Shown: positions 23,544-33,059, numbered from the stretch's first letter. The stretch is 51,658 bases of DNA from an uncultured Alistipes sp. (GCA_900768015.1 CAAGBI010000037.1:1-51658); one strand, 5' to 3'. Translations and numbers: made by a program. Notes: generated from the sequence alone by a model not told the origin.

Positions 23544-25469
23544 CTACTTTACGAATTTACGCTCAGCCTTAAATGCAGTAGCCTCCGCGGGGTTGAATGG
23601 GAACTCCGATGGATCGGTGCAGTTCTCGGGATCGAGATACATAGGCACTCGTGTAACAACGGTGTTGTTGTCATCAGCATCCTTACCGAAGTAGATGAGT
23701 GTCAAAGGCTCGTAGAAGTAGCAGTAAGAGTACGAGATGGGCTCGTTGTGCTTACCATACTGCACGAGGTCAAGGATAATCTCATCGTCGGTAGGATATG
23801 TGATATCCGTAACATCGCCAACATAGACATCGTAGTAGTAGTCCACAATATCACCGTGAATCTCTACCTCGAGGGGCAACACTGCCCAACCCTCTGCATC
23901 GCCGAAATCATTGGGATAGAGGTCCATAATATCGAAGCCATCGTAGTACTTATCGGCGCTGATTGTGATGTACGACTCCGAAACCTTTGGCGCGGGAGTA
24001 GTGAACACCTCCGAGAATGTCACCTCGGTGTTAATCTCGCCAGTCTCCTCGTTGATGCCAAAGACATAGATGCGGTAGTCGGTCTCAGGATACAAGCCTG
24101 TAGCCTCGAATGGGCGTGAGCCCTTGCTACCAACAACCTGGAAGCAGTCTGCGAGGTTCGAGTAGTAGCCATTGTCAACATACCACTGTGCAGCCTCCAT
24201 CACCTCCTTTGTAACATCCTCGGCAGTAGCATCAGCCTCACATACATCTATGTAATAGAGTGCAGTTACAGGCTCAACATTGAGCGACGCCTTAACGCGG
24301 TAGTGTGTAATCTTGTCGATTGTGAGCTCGAACTCGGCCTTTACATTGGGGTCGTAGGGCAATGTGTGAATCTTCTGGCGCTTAACCTCCGTAGTGAACA
24401 TACCATACTCATAACCAAACGCAAGAATATAGTAGTCTGCATCGGCCTCGTCAAGAAGCACATAACCATCGTAGTCGCCAAAGTGTAGGTAGCTTACGAG
24501 GATATTTGAGTCGAGGTTATTGTAGTAGTCGAGCAACTCCTCGTCTGTAGCACCCTCTACCATAGATGCAGGGAGCACGAATGCAGCATACTGATCCATG
24601 TTTGTTGTAGAGATGCTGAACCATGCACGGTCGGTGTTAACCTCCACATCGTGGATTGTGAGCACATTGTTAGATGGTGCCACAGGGCCAGTCTTGAATG
24701 TTGTATATACCAAGTCTGACTTAATCTCACCCTTGTCGCTCACAGCACAACCATATGCGTAGAATTCGGTGTTGCCGTTAAGTTCGAACTCCTGAGTCTG
24801 CGTGCCCTTAAGCGTAATCTCCGCTACGGCCTCCTCGGCAGTGTAGCCAGCATAAGCGCCGTAGTAGATAGCGTTAGAGATGTCCACCTCGATAAGACGC
24901 TCGAGATACATCTCTACGGTCACACCTGGCGACTTACTCAATGCGCTCTCCATGTTCTCGACAGAGAAGTACCATGCGAAGTAGCGAATGTTCTCGGGAG
25001 TAGGCGTTGTGGTCATGCTGACATAAGGGCCATCAATCTCGAAGCTGAAATCAATAGATACCTCAATCTCGGCGCCGTCACCACTCTGCGTTACGACGAT
25101 ATCATCCTTAGCATCGCCATACGAGAGAACAATCTTTGAGATACGAGTAGAACCAGTGATGTTTGGCTCTACAACGAAGAGTACCTCACCCTCTGCCGAA
25201 CAATCGAACGAGTGAATCCACTCATCGTTGTTGCTTACTGTAGCCTCAAGGAGCGAAGTGTCGAAGTTCTCAACATCGCCACCCTCCTTGCTCTCGATTG
25301 AATAAGTGAAGTAATACTCACCACCATCAGCCTTAACCTGCACTGCACTATCATCAATCTTTAATACGACAGGCTCAATGGGGTTAACAGGCTCGTTCGT
25401 TGGTCTGTTGCAAGCAACAAAACACAACGCAGCCACTGCCAATATCAAAAATGACTTAATAGAATTCAT
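23544..25469 (-). CDS. BACON-domain lipoprotein with FN3-like repeats
   Basis: This 641-residue lipoprotein (MNSIKSFLILAVAALCFVAC, then NRPTNEPVNP) has a BACON-like domain at about 35-135: VQVKADGGEYYFTYSIES, then NDEWIHSF and IVVTQSG. Four repeats of about 115-125 residues follow. Each ends in a strand pair of the kind TDYRIYVFGINEETGEINTE followed by F-x-T (other copies: TEFYAYGCAVSDKGEIKSD; ADYYILAFGYEYGMFTTEV). This resembles fibronectin type III sandwiches with a long insertion. BACON domains occur on Bacteroidota surface proteins and are linked to glycan or mucin contact. It is paralogous to the 639-residue lipoprotein two genes upstream and probably surface-exposed. It has no enzyme motif. 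Confidence 0.8.
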   Translation of the reverse strand: MNSIKSFLILAVAALCFVACNRPTNEPVNPIEPVVLKIDDSAVQVKADGGEYYFTYSIESKEGGDVENFDTSLLEATVSNNDEWIHSFDCSAEGEVLFVVEPNITGSTRISKIVLSYGDAKDDIVVTQSGDGAEIEVSIDFSFEIDGPYVSMTTTPTPENIRYFAWYFSVENMESALSKSPGVTVEMYLERLIEVDISNAIYYGAYAGYTAEEAVAEITLKGTQTQEFELNGNTEFYAYGCAVSDKGEIKSDLVYTTFKTGPVAPSNNVLTIHDVEVNTDRAWFSISTTNMDQYAAFVLPASMVEGATDEELLDYYNNLDSNILVSYLHFGDYDGYVLLDEADADYYILAFGYEYGMFTTEVKRQKIHTLPYDPNVKAEFELTIDKITHYRVKASLNVEPVTALYYIDVCEADATAEDVTKEVMEAAQWYVDNGYYSNLADCFQVVGSKGSRPFEATGLYPETDYRIYVFGINEETGEINTEVTFSEVFTTPAPKVSESYITISADKYYDGFDIMDLYPNDFGDAEGWAVLPLEVEIHGDIVDYYYDVYVGDVTDITYPTDDEIILDLVQYGKHNEPISYSYCYFYEPLTLIYFGKDADDNNTVVTRVPMYLDPENCTDPSEFPFNPAEATAFKAERKFVK

Positions 25470-25480
25470 AGCCTAATGAA

Positions 25481-26113
25481 TTAAAATTTTCTCATTGCAC
25501 GAACGCGGTTGTAGGCCTTCTTGTCGTGGCCATAGTCCGCAAAGTCGCCTGTTGCAAAGCTAATCGAATATGCACCCTGCACGCCAAACTCCTCAGATGA
25601 CCAGTAGGCATCGTTCACACCCACAGCGATAGGCTCACAGCCCTTCTCCACGAGTGTTGCGTTGATAGCCTCGATGTTCAAAGCTGCATTTGCAAGCTCA
25701 GCTGGTGCGGGGAGATACCACGATGAAAGGCCGAGGGCATTCTTATTGTCGCACCATACAACTGCGGGATAAAGCTCCTCCCAGTTCTCCTGCGACTTGA
25801 TGTACTCGGTGTTGCGTGCGCCATTCTCGCGTGAGAACTCGCCACCCTGCACAATCAACATGATGTAGTCGGTTGACCACTGCTCATAACCCTCATCCAT
25901 AGAGATAAGCAGACCATGCTCACCACTCTCGTCAACATAGGCGATGATACCCTCAGCCAAGCCCTGTTTGTAGTACTCACCAGCCTTGTACTTGGCCTCC
26001 ACTACAGGCTCATCTGGCTCGTCGTCGGGCACAGGACCCTCGGGTGAGGGCTCCGTGCACGAGCATACGAACATTGCCACGGCCAAGAGAACGAATAAAA
26101 ACTCTCTCTTCAT
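25481..26113 (-). CDS. Lipoprotein with a DUF1566/Lcl-like domain
   Basis: This 210-residue lipoprotein (MKREFLFVLLAVAMFVCSC, then TEPSPEGPVPDDEPDEP, an acidic Pro-rich linker) carries a domain with the hallmarks of DUF1566/Lcl-type modules. These are AGEYYKQGLAEGIIAYVDES at the start, WYLPAPAELANA in the middle, and AYWSSEEFG followed by VRAMRKF at the end. These modules are relatives of the FGE/C-type-lectin-like fold, often seen in secreted surface proteins; a related Legionella domain binds glycosaminoglycans. A ligand cannot be assigned here. It lies 6 nt after the FN3-like lipoprotein gene and 11 nt before the BACON lipoprotein gene. Confidence 0.78.
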   Translation of the reverse strand: MKREFLFVLLAVAMFVCSCTEPSPEGPVPDDEPDEPVVEAKYKAGEYYKQGLAEGIIAYVDESGEHGLLISMDEGYEQWSTDYIMLIVQGGEFSRENGARNTEYIKSQENWEELYPAVVWCDNKNALGLSSWYLPAPAELANAALNIEAINATLVEKGCEPIAVGVNDAYWSSEEFGVQGAYSISFATGDFADYGHDKKAYNRVRAMRKF

Positions 26114-26119
26114 AGTTTA

Positions 26120-28039
26120 CTACTGCTGTGGATAAGTTGTACGGATAATAGTGTAGTTGCCGTCGGGATCGTAAACAGCACCTGCGTAGTAGATTACATC
26201 GCCCGAAGCGTAGTTGTAATCGAAGATAGAGAAGTATGTCTGGTTAGTAACCTCGTTCACATAAGTTGTGTCGTTAGGCTGCTGGAGGTAAGCAACAAGA
26301 TCTGCGTCAGACATGTTGTAAACAGTAGCGTCGTTCATGATGTGGCTCATAGCGAACTTCGAAACTGCAGTCTCGTCGTCGATGTAGAACCAAGCGCTGA
26401 TTGTGCTACCCTCCTTGTTGAAGAGAATCTCCTCTACCTGGGGACCCTCCTTAACCTCCTTAGTCTTGAACTCCTTGAAGAATACCTCTGTTGTGTAAGT
26501 ACCATCGGGCACCATACCTACAGCGTAAACGATATACTGAGTGTTAGGCTCGAGGTCTGTGATTCTCCATGAGTTGTAAGATGTCTCCAAGGCGCGTGAC
26601 AACCACTCCTCACGGCTCATCTTCGCGGGATCCCACAATGAGTCGATAAGCTCGTCGTTGAAGCGCTTGATAGCATCCTCGTTACGGCCATACTCGCGGT
26701 ATACAGAGTAAGGCATTACATTGAACATGTGAGGCATAGGCTCAACATATGGCTGGAACGATACAGAGGCCTCAGTTGTAGTAACCTCAGCAACAGTGAT
26801 GATGATGTCTGCATCAACCATGTCAGCCTCCTTAGTGCGGAACTCTACCTTTGTAAGAGGAGTTGTAACCTCGCCACCGAAGTAGCCGAATACCAAGCAG
26901 AAGTAATCCTTGTTAGGAATCATGGGGCAGTCAGATACTGTTGAAGTACCAGAGTACATGTTGTTACCAATTTTTGAGCCCTGTGATGCGATGATAGCGT
27001 CGATGATCTCCTCGTCAGAGATAAGCTGGCCGTTCTCATCAAGGAAGTACTCCTTAAGCTCGAACAAAGCAACATAAGACTCGTTGTGGTCGGGAAGAAC
27101 ATAGAATGTAGCGCGGTCATCCTCTACATAACCCTGAGTTACCTCGAATGTGTTAGTAGCAGGAGCAGCAGTCTTAATCTCAACTACCGTAGCCTCGGTT
27201 GTTGCAGTACCATCAGCGCCGATACCGATAGCGAATACGAAGTAAGAGGTGTTAGCCTCGATACCATCCTCCAAAGTGAAGTCGTGAGCGATAGTACCGA
27301 AGTTTGACATAGCGCCAACTGCATAAGGAACAGTCACGCTGTTCTCAGTTGCCAAAGCGGGAATATACTCTGCCATGAAAGCGGGGATGTTTGCAGCATC
27401 GCTCAAGCAGTACTCCTCATACATCCATGCGGGGAATACATCGTAGTAGTAGCCTACGGTCTCATCCGATGGGATGATAGTAACAGAGAATGAGTTTGCA
27501 GTGATGTTGTCACCGGGCAAGATGTCGAAAGTGCAGTCGAGCTGCTCAACCTTTGTAGTATTGAATGTAAGCTTGTTCACTGAAGTCAAAGCATTACCCT
27601 CGATGCCGATGCCATACATATACAATACATACTCGGTGTTAGGCTCAAGACCTACATATCGCCACTCCAAATCGCCAGCCTTAAGCTCAGTGCTAAGAAG
27701 CTCCGAGAGTGACATGCCGTAATAGTCTGCAACATAGTTCAAGTAGTCGAGGTCAGCCGCAAGAATCTCCTCGTCGGTCTCGGGCATATCCTCAGGAAGC
27801 TGGAGTGAGTACCAGTACTTCATCTCCTTGTTCTCGGGCTCGATGTTAAGCGAAACATCACCAGAGTGGAGCGCCGTAAGTGTTACGGTGAAATCCTCCA
27901 AAACAACGGGCTTGCCATCCTCAGGCTTAACCTCAGGAGTTGGCTTGTCCACGGGCTCATTGGGTGTCTCGCAGCTCACAGCACCAAATGCGAGCAACGC
28001 TACGAGAACCATTGAAGACAAAAAGTTAATTTTTCTCAT
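26120..28039 (-). CDS. Lipoprotein made of five FN3-like repeats
   Basis: This 639-residue lipoprotein (MRKINFLSSMVLVALLAFGA, lipobox AVSC, then ETPNEPVDKPTP) has a Pro/acidic linker. Five repeats of about 110-130 residues follow, starting near residues 47, 170, 300, 410 and 535. Most close with a signature such as LEPNTEYVLYMYGIG or LEPNTQYIVYAVGMVPDGTY followed by a threonine-rich strand ending FKT or FNT. Within each repeat a segment of 40-60 residues, partly helical, is inserted between the early strands and the signature. It is the first gene of the operon, with the promoter at 28199-28230 and a leader of about 150 nt. It is likely a surface adhesin or binding scaffold; no enzymatic motif is visible. 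Confidence 0.78.
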   Translation of the reverse strand: MRKINFLSSMVLVALLAFGAVSCETPNEPVDKPTPEVKPEDGKPVVLEDFTVTLTALHSGDVSLNIEPENKEMKYWYSLQLPEDMPETDEEILAADLDYLNYVADYYGMSLSELLSTELKAGDLEWRYVGLEPNTEYVLYMYGIGIEGNALTSVNKLTFNTTKVEQLDCTFDILPGDNITANSFSVTIIPSDETVGYYYDVFPAWMYEEYCLSDAANIPAFMAEYIPALATENSVTVPYAVGAMSNFGTIAHDFTLEDGIEANTSYFVFAIGIGADGTATTEATVVEIKTAAPATNTFEVTQGYVEDDRATFYVLPDHNESYVALFELKEYFLDENGQLISDEEIIDAIIASQGSKIGNNMYSGTSTVSDCPMIPNKDYFCLVFGYFGGEVTTPLTKVEFRTKEADMVDADIIITVAEVTTTEASVSFQPYVEPMPHMFNVMPYSVYREYGRNEDAIKRFNDELIDSLWDPAKMSREEWLSRALETSYNSWRITDLEPNTQYIVYAVGMVPDGTYTTEVFFKEFKTKEVKEGPQVEEILFNKEGSTISAWFYIDDETAVSKFAMSHIMNDATVYNMSDADLVAYLQQPNDTTYVNEVTNQTYFSIFDYNYASGDVIYYAGAVYDPDGNYTIIRTTYPQQ

Positions 28040-28198
28040 AGTTAATTTTGGTTAATGTTTAATGTGATTTGTGTTATTAGTTAATTAAAATAATTTATTC
28101 TTCTTTATGAATTATTTGCACATGGCGTTTTACACCCTCGTCACGAGTTAGTAAAAAAATTAAAAATCAACGCTTTACCCTATTTATATAATGGGGTG

Positions 28199-28230
28199 CA
28201 AATGTAAAAAAAAAAAAAGAAATTCGCAAA
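28199..28230 (-). promoter_or_regulatory. Promoter of the lipoprotein/protease operon
   Basis: On the minus strand TTTG (28227-28230) is followed after 20 bp by TACATTTG (28199-28206), an excellent Bacteroidota promoter. The spacer contains a 13-base poly-A/T run (28205-28218). Transcription would start near 28192, giving a leader of about 150 nt that contains no gene and no clear hairpin. Confidence 0.75.
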
Positions 28231-28301
28231 CTTTTCCATGTTTTTATTGACAAAAACCACCCCACCCCAAACAAAGATTTCGTAGTCTCGTTTTTTATTC
28301 G

Positions 28302-28309
28302 TATATTTG
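28302..28309 (+). promoter_or_regulatory. ettA-hisS promoter, -7 element
   Basis: TATATTTG matches TAnnTTTG, 35 nt before the ettA ATG. The -33 region has only a weak TTT. With the minus-strand promoter at 28199-28230 it makes the 305-bp spacer 28040-28344 a divergent promoter region; nothing else was seen there. Confidence 0.55.
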
Positions 28310-28344
28310 CCAACTAAAGCGAAATACAATAAAACAACATAACT

Positions 28345-30024
28345 ATGGCAGACGAGAAAATTATATTTTCGATGGTTGGTGTGAGCAAGGTGCTTAACAA
28401 CAACAAGAAAATTTTGAACAACATCTACCTGTCGTTCTTCTATGGCGCAAAGATCGGTATCATCGGTCTCAACGGTTCGGGTAAGTCTACCCTTATGAAG
28501 ATTATCGCAGGCATCGACAAGAGCTTCCAGGGTGAGGTGGTATTCTCTCCCGGCTACAGCGTAGGCTACCTCGAGCAGGAGCCTCAGCTCGACCCCACAA
28601 AGACCGTTAAGGAGATTGTCGAGGAGGGTGCAGCAGAGACCGTAGCACTCCTCAAGGAGTATGAGGAGATCAACATGAAGCTCTGCGAGCCTATGGATGA
28701 CGACGAGATGGCGCGTCTTGTTGAGCGCCAGGGCGAGCTCTACGAGAAGATTGACCAGGTGAACGGTTGGGAGCTCGACAGCGTCTTGGAGCGCGCGATG
28801 GATGCGTTGCGTTGTCCCGATGGCGACCAGCCCGTGAATGTTCTCTCGGGTGGTGAGCGTCGTCGTGTGGCGTTGTGCCGCCTTCTCTTGCAGCAGCCCG
28901 ATGTCCTCCTGTTGGATGAGCCTACCAACCACCTCGATGCAGAGAGTATCGACTGGTTGGAGCAGCACCTTCAGCAGTACAAGGGTACGGTTATCGCCGT
29001 TACCCACGACCGTTACTTCCTCGACAATGTAGCAGGCTGGATTTTGGAGCTTGACCGCGGTGAGGGTATTCCATGGAAGGGCAACTACTCAGGCTGGTTG
29101 GAGCAGAAGACTCAGCGCATGGCGATGGAGGAGAAGCAGGAGAGCAAGCGTCGCAAGACCCTCGAGCGCGAGTTGGAGTGGGTACGCATGTCTCCCTCGG
29201 GCCGTCACGCTAAGTCTAAGGCGCGTCTCTCGGCATACGACAAGATGATGAATGCCGACACTAAGGAGCGCGAGGAGAAGCTCGAGATCTACATCCCCAA
29301 TGGTCCACGCTTGGGCGACCTCGTTATCGAGGCACAGGGCGTGACTAAGGCCTTTGGCGACCGCGTGCTTTACGAAAACCTCGAGTTCGCACTTCCACCC
29401 GCAGGTATCGTGGGTGTCATCGGTGCCAACGGTACTGGTAAGACTACCCTCTTCCGCATGATTATGGGCTTGGAGGAGCCTACTGCAGGTAGCTTCCGCG
29501 TAGGTCCTACCGTGAAGCTCGCCTATGTTGACCAGCAGCACAAGTCTATCGACCCCGAGAAGACCGTCTACGAGGTTATCTCGCAGAATAGCGACCTCAT
29601 CCAGTTGGGCAACCGTCAGGTGAATGCCCGCGCATATGTCGGCCGCTTCAACTTCAACGGCGCAGACCAGGAGAAGAAGTGCGGCGTGTTGTCTGGTGGT
29701 GAGCGTAACCGCCTCCACTTGGCATTGGCGCTCAAGGAGCAGGGCAATGTACTTCTGCTCGATGAGCCTACCAACGATATTGATGTTAACACACTCCGTG
29801 CATTGGAGGAGGGTCTCGAGAACTTCGCAGGCTGTGCGGTAGTCATTTCGCACGACCGTTGGTTCTTGGACCGTATCGCAACACACATCCTCTCGTTCGA
29901 GGGCGACTCGAAGGTTGTCTTCTACGAGGGTTCATACTCGGAGTACGAGGCATGGAAGAAGGCACAGGGCGAGGACACAACACCCAAGCGTGTTAAGTAT
30001 AAGAAACTTTTGGCAGAGCAGTAG
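28345..30024 (+). CDS. ettA: Energy-dependent translational throttle protein EttA (ABC-F)
   Basis: EttA is a soluble ABC-F ATPase that binds the ribosomal E site and tunes translation to the ATP/ADP ratio. The 559-residue protein has two ABC cassettes: Walker A GLNGSGKST (about 38-46) with signature LSGGERRRVALCRLLL (about 166) and Walker B VLLLDEPTNHLDAES, then GANGTGKTT (about 358-366) with LSGGERNRLHLALALK (about 448) and LLLDEPTNDID. The linker carries the charged P-site tRNA interaction motif, and the arm lies in the first cassette. Length and the start MADEKIIFSMVGVSKVL agree with EttA and not with antibiotic-resistance ABC-F proteins. hisS follows 5 nt after its stop. Confidence 0.94.
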   Translation: MADEKIIFSMVGVSKVLNNNKKILNNIYLSFFYGAKIGIIGLNGSGKSTLMKIIAGIDKSFQGEVVFSPGYSVGYLEQEPQLDPTKTVKEIVEEGAAETVALLKEYEEINMKLCEPMDDDEMARLVERQGELYEKIDQVNGWELDSVLERAMDALRCPDGDQPVNVLSGGERRRVALCRLLLQQPDVLLLDEPTNHLDAESIDWLEQHLQQYKGTVIAVTHDRYFLDNVAGWILELDRGEGIPWKGNYSGWLEQKTQRMAMEEKQESKRRKTLERELEWVRMSPSGRHAKSKARLSAYDKMMNADTKEREEKLEIYIPNGPRLGDLVIEAQGVTKAFGDRVLYENLEFALPPAGIVGVIGANGTGKTTLFRMIMGLEEPTAGSFRVGPTVKLAYVDQQHKSIDPEKTVYEVISQNSDLIQLGNRQVNARAYVGRFNFNGADQEKKCGVLSGGERNRLHLALALKEQGNVLLLDEPTNDIDVNTLRALEEGLENFAGCAVVISHDRWFLDRIATHILSFEGDSKVVFYEGSYSEYEAWKKAQGEDTTPKRVKYKKLLAEQ

Positions 30025-30029
30025 TAGAT

Positions 30030-31370
30030 ATGGCACAGAAACCTTCAATTCCAAAGGGTACGCGCGACTTCTCTCCCGAGGAGATGATGCGCCGCACATA
30101 TATTTTCGACACTATCAAGAGCGTATTCCGCCTCTTTGGCTACGCGCCATTGGAGACACCCTCAATGGAGAACCTCTCGACACTGCTCGGCAAGTATGGC
30201 GACGAGGGCGACAAGCTCCTTTTCAAGATACTCAACTCGGGTGACTACGGCGCAAAGCTCTCGGAGGATGAACTTCGTCAGGCATCGAAGATTTCGGAGA
30301 AGGGTCTTCGCTACGACCTCACTGTTCCCTTTGCGCGCTATGTCGTGCAGCACCAGAACGAGATTGTCTTTCCCTTCAAGCGCTACCAGATTCAGCCCGT
30401 GTGGCGTGCTGACCGCCCCCAGAAGGGTCGCTACCGCGAGTTCTACCAGTGTGATGTCGATGTTATCGGCTCTAAGTCGTTGCTCAGCGAGGTGGAGTTG
30501 GTCGACATCGTAGCCCGCGTATTTGCGAAGCTCGGCATCTCGGTGACGCTCAAGATGAACAACCGCAAGATATTGTTCGGCATCGCAGAGTCTATCGGCC
30601 ACGCCGACAAGATGATTGACATCACTGTTGCTATCGACAAGCTCGACAAGATTGGCTTGGACAACGTAAAGAACGAGTTGCGCGAGCGTGGCATCGACGA
30701 CGAGGCTATCAACAAGCTTCAACCAATCCTTGAGCTCAGCGGCACAAACGCCGAGAAGCTCAGCAAGTTGAGCGAGGTTATTGGCTCATCGGAGACAGGC
30801 ATGCTCGGCATCGAGGAGATGCGCACCATCTTTGACCACATCGAGCGTTTGGGCATCGCCCTCACTCCCGAACTCGACCTCTCGTTGGCCCGTGGCTTGA
30901 ACTACTACACAGGCGCTATCTTCGAGGTTAAGGCAAACGACTTCGCCATCGGCTCAATCTCTGGCGGTGGCCGCTACGACGACCTCACAGGCATATTCGG
31001 CATGCCAGGTATGTCGGGCGTGGGTATCTCGTTTGGTGCAGACCGCATCTACGATGTTATGCTCGGCCTCGATCTCTTCCCCGCGGAGTTGGCATGTTCA
31101 ACAAAGGTGCTCTTCACAAACCTCGGTGATGCAGAGCAGATTGCAGCGATGCGCCTTATCGGCAAGTTGCGCGACAAGGGCGTTGCTGCCGAGATATACC
31201 CCGACCAGGGCAAGATGAAGAAGCAGATGGAGTACGCCAACCGTCGCGGCATCCCATATGTTGTAATCATCGGCTCAAACGAGCTTGAGCGCGGTGTTGC
31301 CACACTCAAGAATATGCAGAGTGGCGAGCAAAAAGAGGTTGGCTTCGAGGAGCTTACATCTCTACTTTAA
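30030..31370 (+). CDS. hisS: Histidyl-tRNA synthetase
   Basis: HisRS charges tRNA-His. The 446-residue class-II synthetase starts KPSIPKGTRDFSPEEMMRR. It has motif 2 (FKRYQIQPVWRADRPQKGRY, about residues 116-135, then REFYQCDVD), the histidine-specific LARGLNYYTGAIFE, the SGGGRYDDL segment (about 310), motif 3 (GISFGADRI), and a C-terminal anticodon-binding domain (VLFTNLGDAEQIAAMRLIGK). It shares a transcript with ettA. Confidence 0.97.
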   Translation: MAQKPSIPKGTRDFSPEEMMRRTYIFDTIKSVFRLFGYAPLETPSMENLSTLLGKYGDEGDKLLFKILNSGDYGAKLSEDELRQASKISEKGLRYDLTVPFARYVVQHQNEIVFPFKRYQIQPVWRADRPQKGRYREFYQCDVDVIGSKSLLSEVELVDIVARVFAKLGISVTLKMNNRKILFGIAESIGHADKMIDITVAIDKLDKIGLDNVKNELRERGIDDEAINKLQPILELSGTNAEKLSKLSEVIGSSETGMLGIEEMRTIFDHIERLGIALTPELDLSLARGLNYYTGAIFEVKANDFAIGSISGGGRYDDLTGIFGMPGMSGVGISFGADRIYDVMLGLDLFPAELACSTKVLFTNLGDAEQIAAMRLIGKLRDKGVAAEIYPDQGKMKKQMEYANRRGIPYVVIIGSNELERGVATLKNMQSGEQKEVGFEELTSLL

Positions 31371-31388
31371 GCGTTGGACATGATTAGA

Positions 31389-31420
31389 TAGCGGAGTAAA
31401 TGTAACAATTTTCTCCGCTA
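31389..31420 (+). terminator. hisS terminator
   Basis: An 8-bp stem, TAGCGGAG (31389-31396) with CTCCGCTA (31413-31420), has an AT-rich 16-nt loop that can pair further (AAA/TTT). The downstream TTCGTTATAT tract is only moderately T-rich. Confidence 0.55.
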
Positions 31421-31450
31421 TTCGTTATATATACAACTAACCAAGAAGTC

Positions 31451-33013
31451 ATGAAACAGCTATTTATCACTCTCTTTGCGCTCGCGACATGTGCCATAAG
31501 CGCGTCAGCACAGCTCACCGAGCAGCAGCAGATACAGAAGCTCAACTATGTCTACTCCTACATACGCAACAACTATGTCGACAAAGAGCTCTCCCTGGAG
31601 CCATTGGTCGATGAGGCCATACGCGCAACGATAGCGGAGTTGGACCCACACTCCAACTACCTGTCGCGCGAGGAGATGGAGTGGCTCAGAGGGCGTATTC
31701 GCGGCGAGCAGGCAGGCATTGGCATCCGCTACTTCATGCACAACGACACCCTTGTCGTGAGCTCCATAATGGAGAACTCCCCCGCGCAGCATGCCGATAT
31801 TCGACTTAGCGACCGCATTATCGCCGTTGACAACCACAGCATCGTTGCACTCAGCACCGACTCCATTTCGCCACTTCTCCGAGGCGCAGCGAATAGCGAT
31901 GTAAAACTTCAGATAAAGCGCCGTAACACCGAGAGTGTCATTGAGATAGAACTCGAGCGCAACAACTACCCCACCAGCACCGTCAGCGCATCATATCGTG
32001 TGGGCGATGTTGGTTATGTAGCCATTTCGTCATTCTCAAAACTTACACATAGGGACCTCTACGAGGCCTACACCAAGCTCGGCAATGTAAGCTCCATGGT
32101 TATCGACCTCAGGGATAACGGTGGTGGCGCTGAAACTGGCGCAGTAGACTTAGCCTCGCTATTTGTTCGCAAGGGCGAGGTAATCGTAACCAACGAATAC
32201 AGAGACCACAAAGAGATAATTAAAAGAAAGAGCAAGGATGACATCTTCTGCGACATTCCCTTGGTCATAATCATAAACGAGAATAGCGCCTCGGCAAGCG
32301 AGCTGTTTGCAGGTGCTATACAGGACAACGACAGAGGCGTTATCGTTGGGCGCACCAGCTTTGGCAAGGGCCTTATACAGCGTGTTGTAGACCTCAAGGA
32401 TGGCAGCGGCATCACACTCACAATAGGTCGCTACAAGACACCCTCGGGTCGTTTCATACAGCGTCCCTATGAGATGGGCGAGCGCGACACCTACCGTAGT
32501 GACAAGACCCGTTACATGCACCCCGACTCTATCGAACACGACGATGCGCTCCTATATAGAACGCTCAAACGCAATCGCCCCATCTATGGCGGTGGAGGCA
32601 TCACCCCCGACATCTACATCGAGAGCGACTCTGTCCGCATATCGGAGTGCGTATCGAAGTCCACAGCCGACCTTGCATTCTACCACGCGATAATCGACTA
32701 CTGGGACATATGCTCCCCAAGCGACATTCTCAGCCAATACCCCACCGTTGAGGCCTTTGGCGAGGGTTACGCCATCGACGAGGAGTTGCTACATATATTC
32801 TATAAAGAGGCAGAGTATAGTGCCGAGGGGCTGACCGCAACAGACATCGACTATATTCGCACGACGCTTCTTGTGACCATGGCCAGACTGTTGTATGGCG
32901 AGGATGCCAACCACTATCCATTGGGATTGAGCCTCGATTACACACAACAGCGCGCCATAGAGATTGCTGGAGACAGTAGAGAGATTGAGGCTGTTTTGGG
33001 TGGTTTGTTCTAA
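31451..33013 (+). CDS. S41-family (C-terminal processing) serine protease
   Basis: This 520-residue secreted protease has signal peptide MKQLFITLFALATCAISASA followed by QLTEQQQ. An N-terminal helical region contains NYVDKELSLEPLVDEAIRAT, and a PDZ domain follows (about 85-170, GEQAGIGIRYFMHNDTLVVS). The S41 catalytic core includes the nucleophile region IINENSASASELFAGAIQDN and the general-base Lys in GRTSFGKGLIQRVV. The ordering is that of CtpA/Prc-type tail-specific proteases, which cut envelope proteins near their C-termini. The C-terminal 150 residues are helical and less typical. It is a single gene with a terminator before it. Confidence 0.93.
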   Translation: MKQLFITLFALATCAISASAQLTEQQQIQKLNYVYSYIRNNYVDKELSLEPLVDEAIRATIAELDPHSNYLSREEMEWLRGRIRGEQAGIGIRYFMHNDTLVVSSIMENSPAQHADIRLSDRIIAVDNHSIVALSTDSISPLLRGAANSDVKLQIKRRNTESVIEIELERNNYPTSTVSASYRVGDVGYVAISSFSKLTHRDLYEAYTKLGNVSSMVIDLRDNGGGAETGAVDLASLFVRKGEVIVTNEYRDHKEIIKRKSKDDIFCDIPLVIIINENSASASELFAGAIQDNDRGVIVGRTSFGKGLIQRVVDLKDGSGITLTIGRYKTPSGRFIQRPYEMGERDTYRSDKTRYMHPDSIEHDDALLYRTLKRNRPIYGGGGITPDIYIESDSVRISECVSKSTADLAFYHAIIDYWDICSPSDILSQYPTVEAFGEGYAIDEELLHIFYKEAEYSAEGLTATDIDYIRTTLLVTMARLLYGEDANHYPLGLSLDYTQQRAIEIAGDSREIEAVLGGLF

Positions 33014-33027
33014 ATTGCGAACTTTTA

Positions 33028-33059
33028 TTTGGAGATTTGCCAAATAATCGCTACCTTTC
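33028..33059 (+). promoter_or_regulatory. Possible promoter of the PUR-family gene
   Basis: TTTG (33028-33031), a 20-bp spacer and TACCTTTC (33052-33059; one mismatch to TAnnTTTG) lie 64 nt upstream of the ATG at 33123. Confidence 0.4.

Noticed and set aside
28180..29007. A 275-codon minus-strand open frame opposite the start of ettA
   Set aside because: It overlaps both divergent promoters and the first ABC cassette of ettA, and ends in a poly-Phe/Lys stretch from the poly-A tract.
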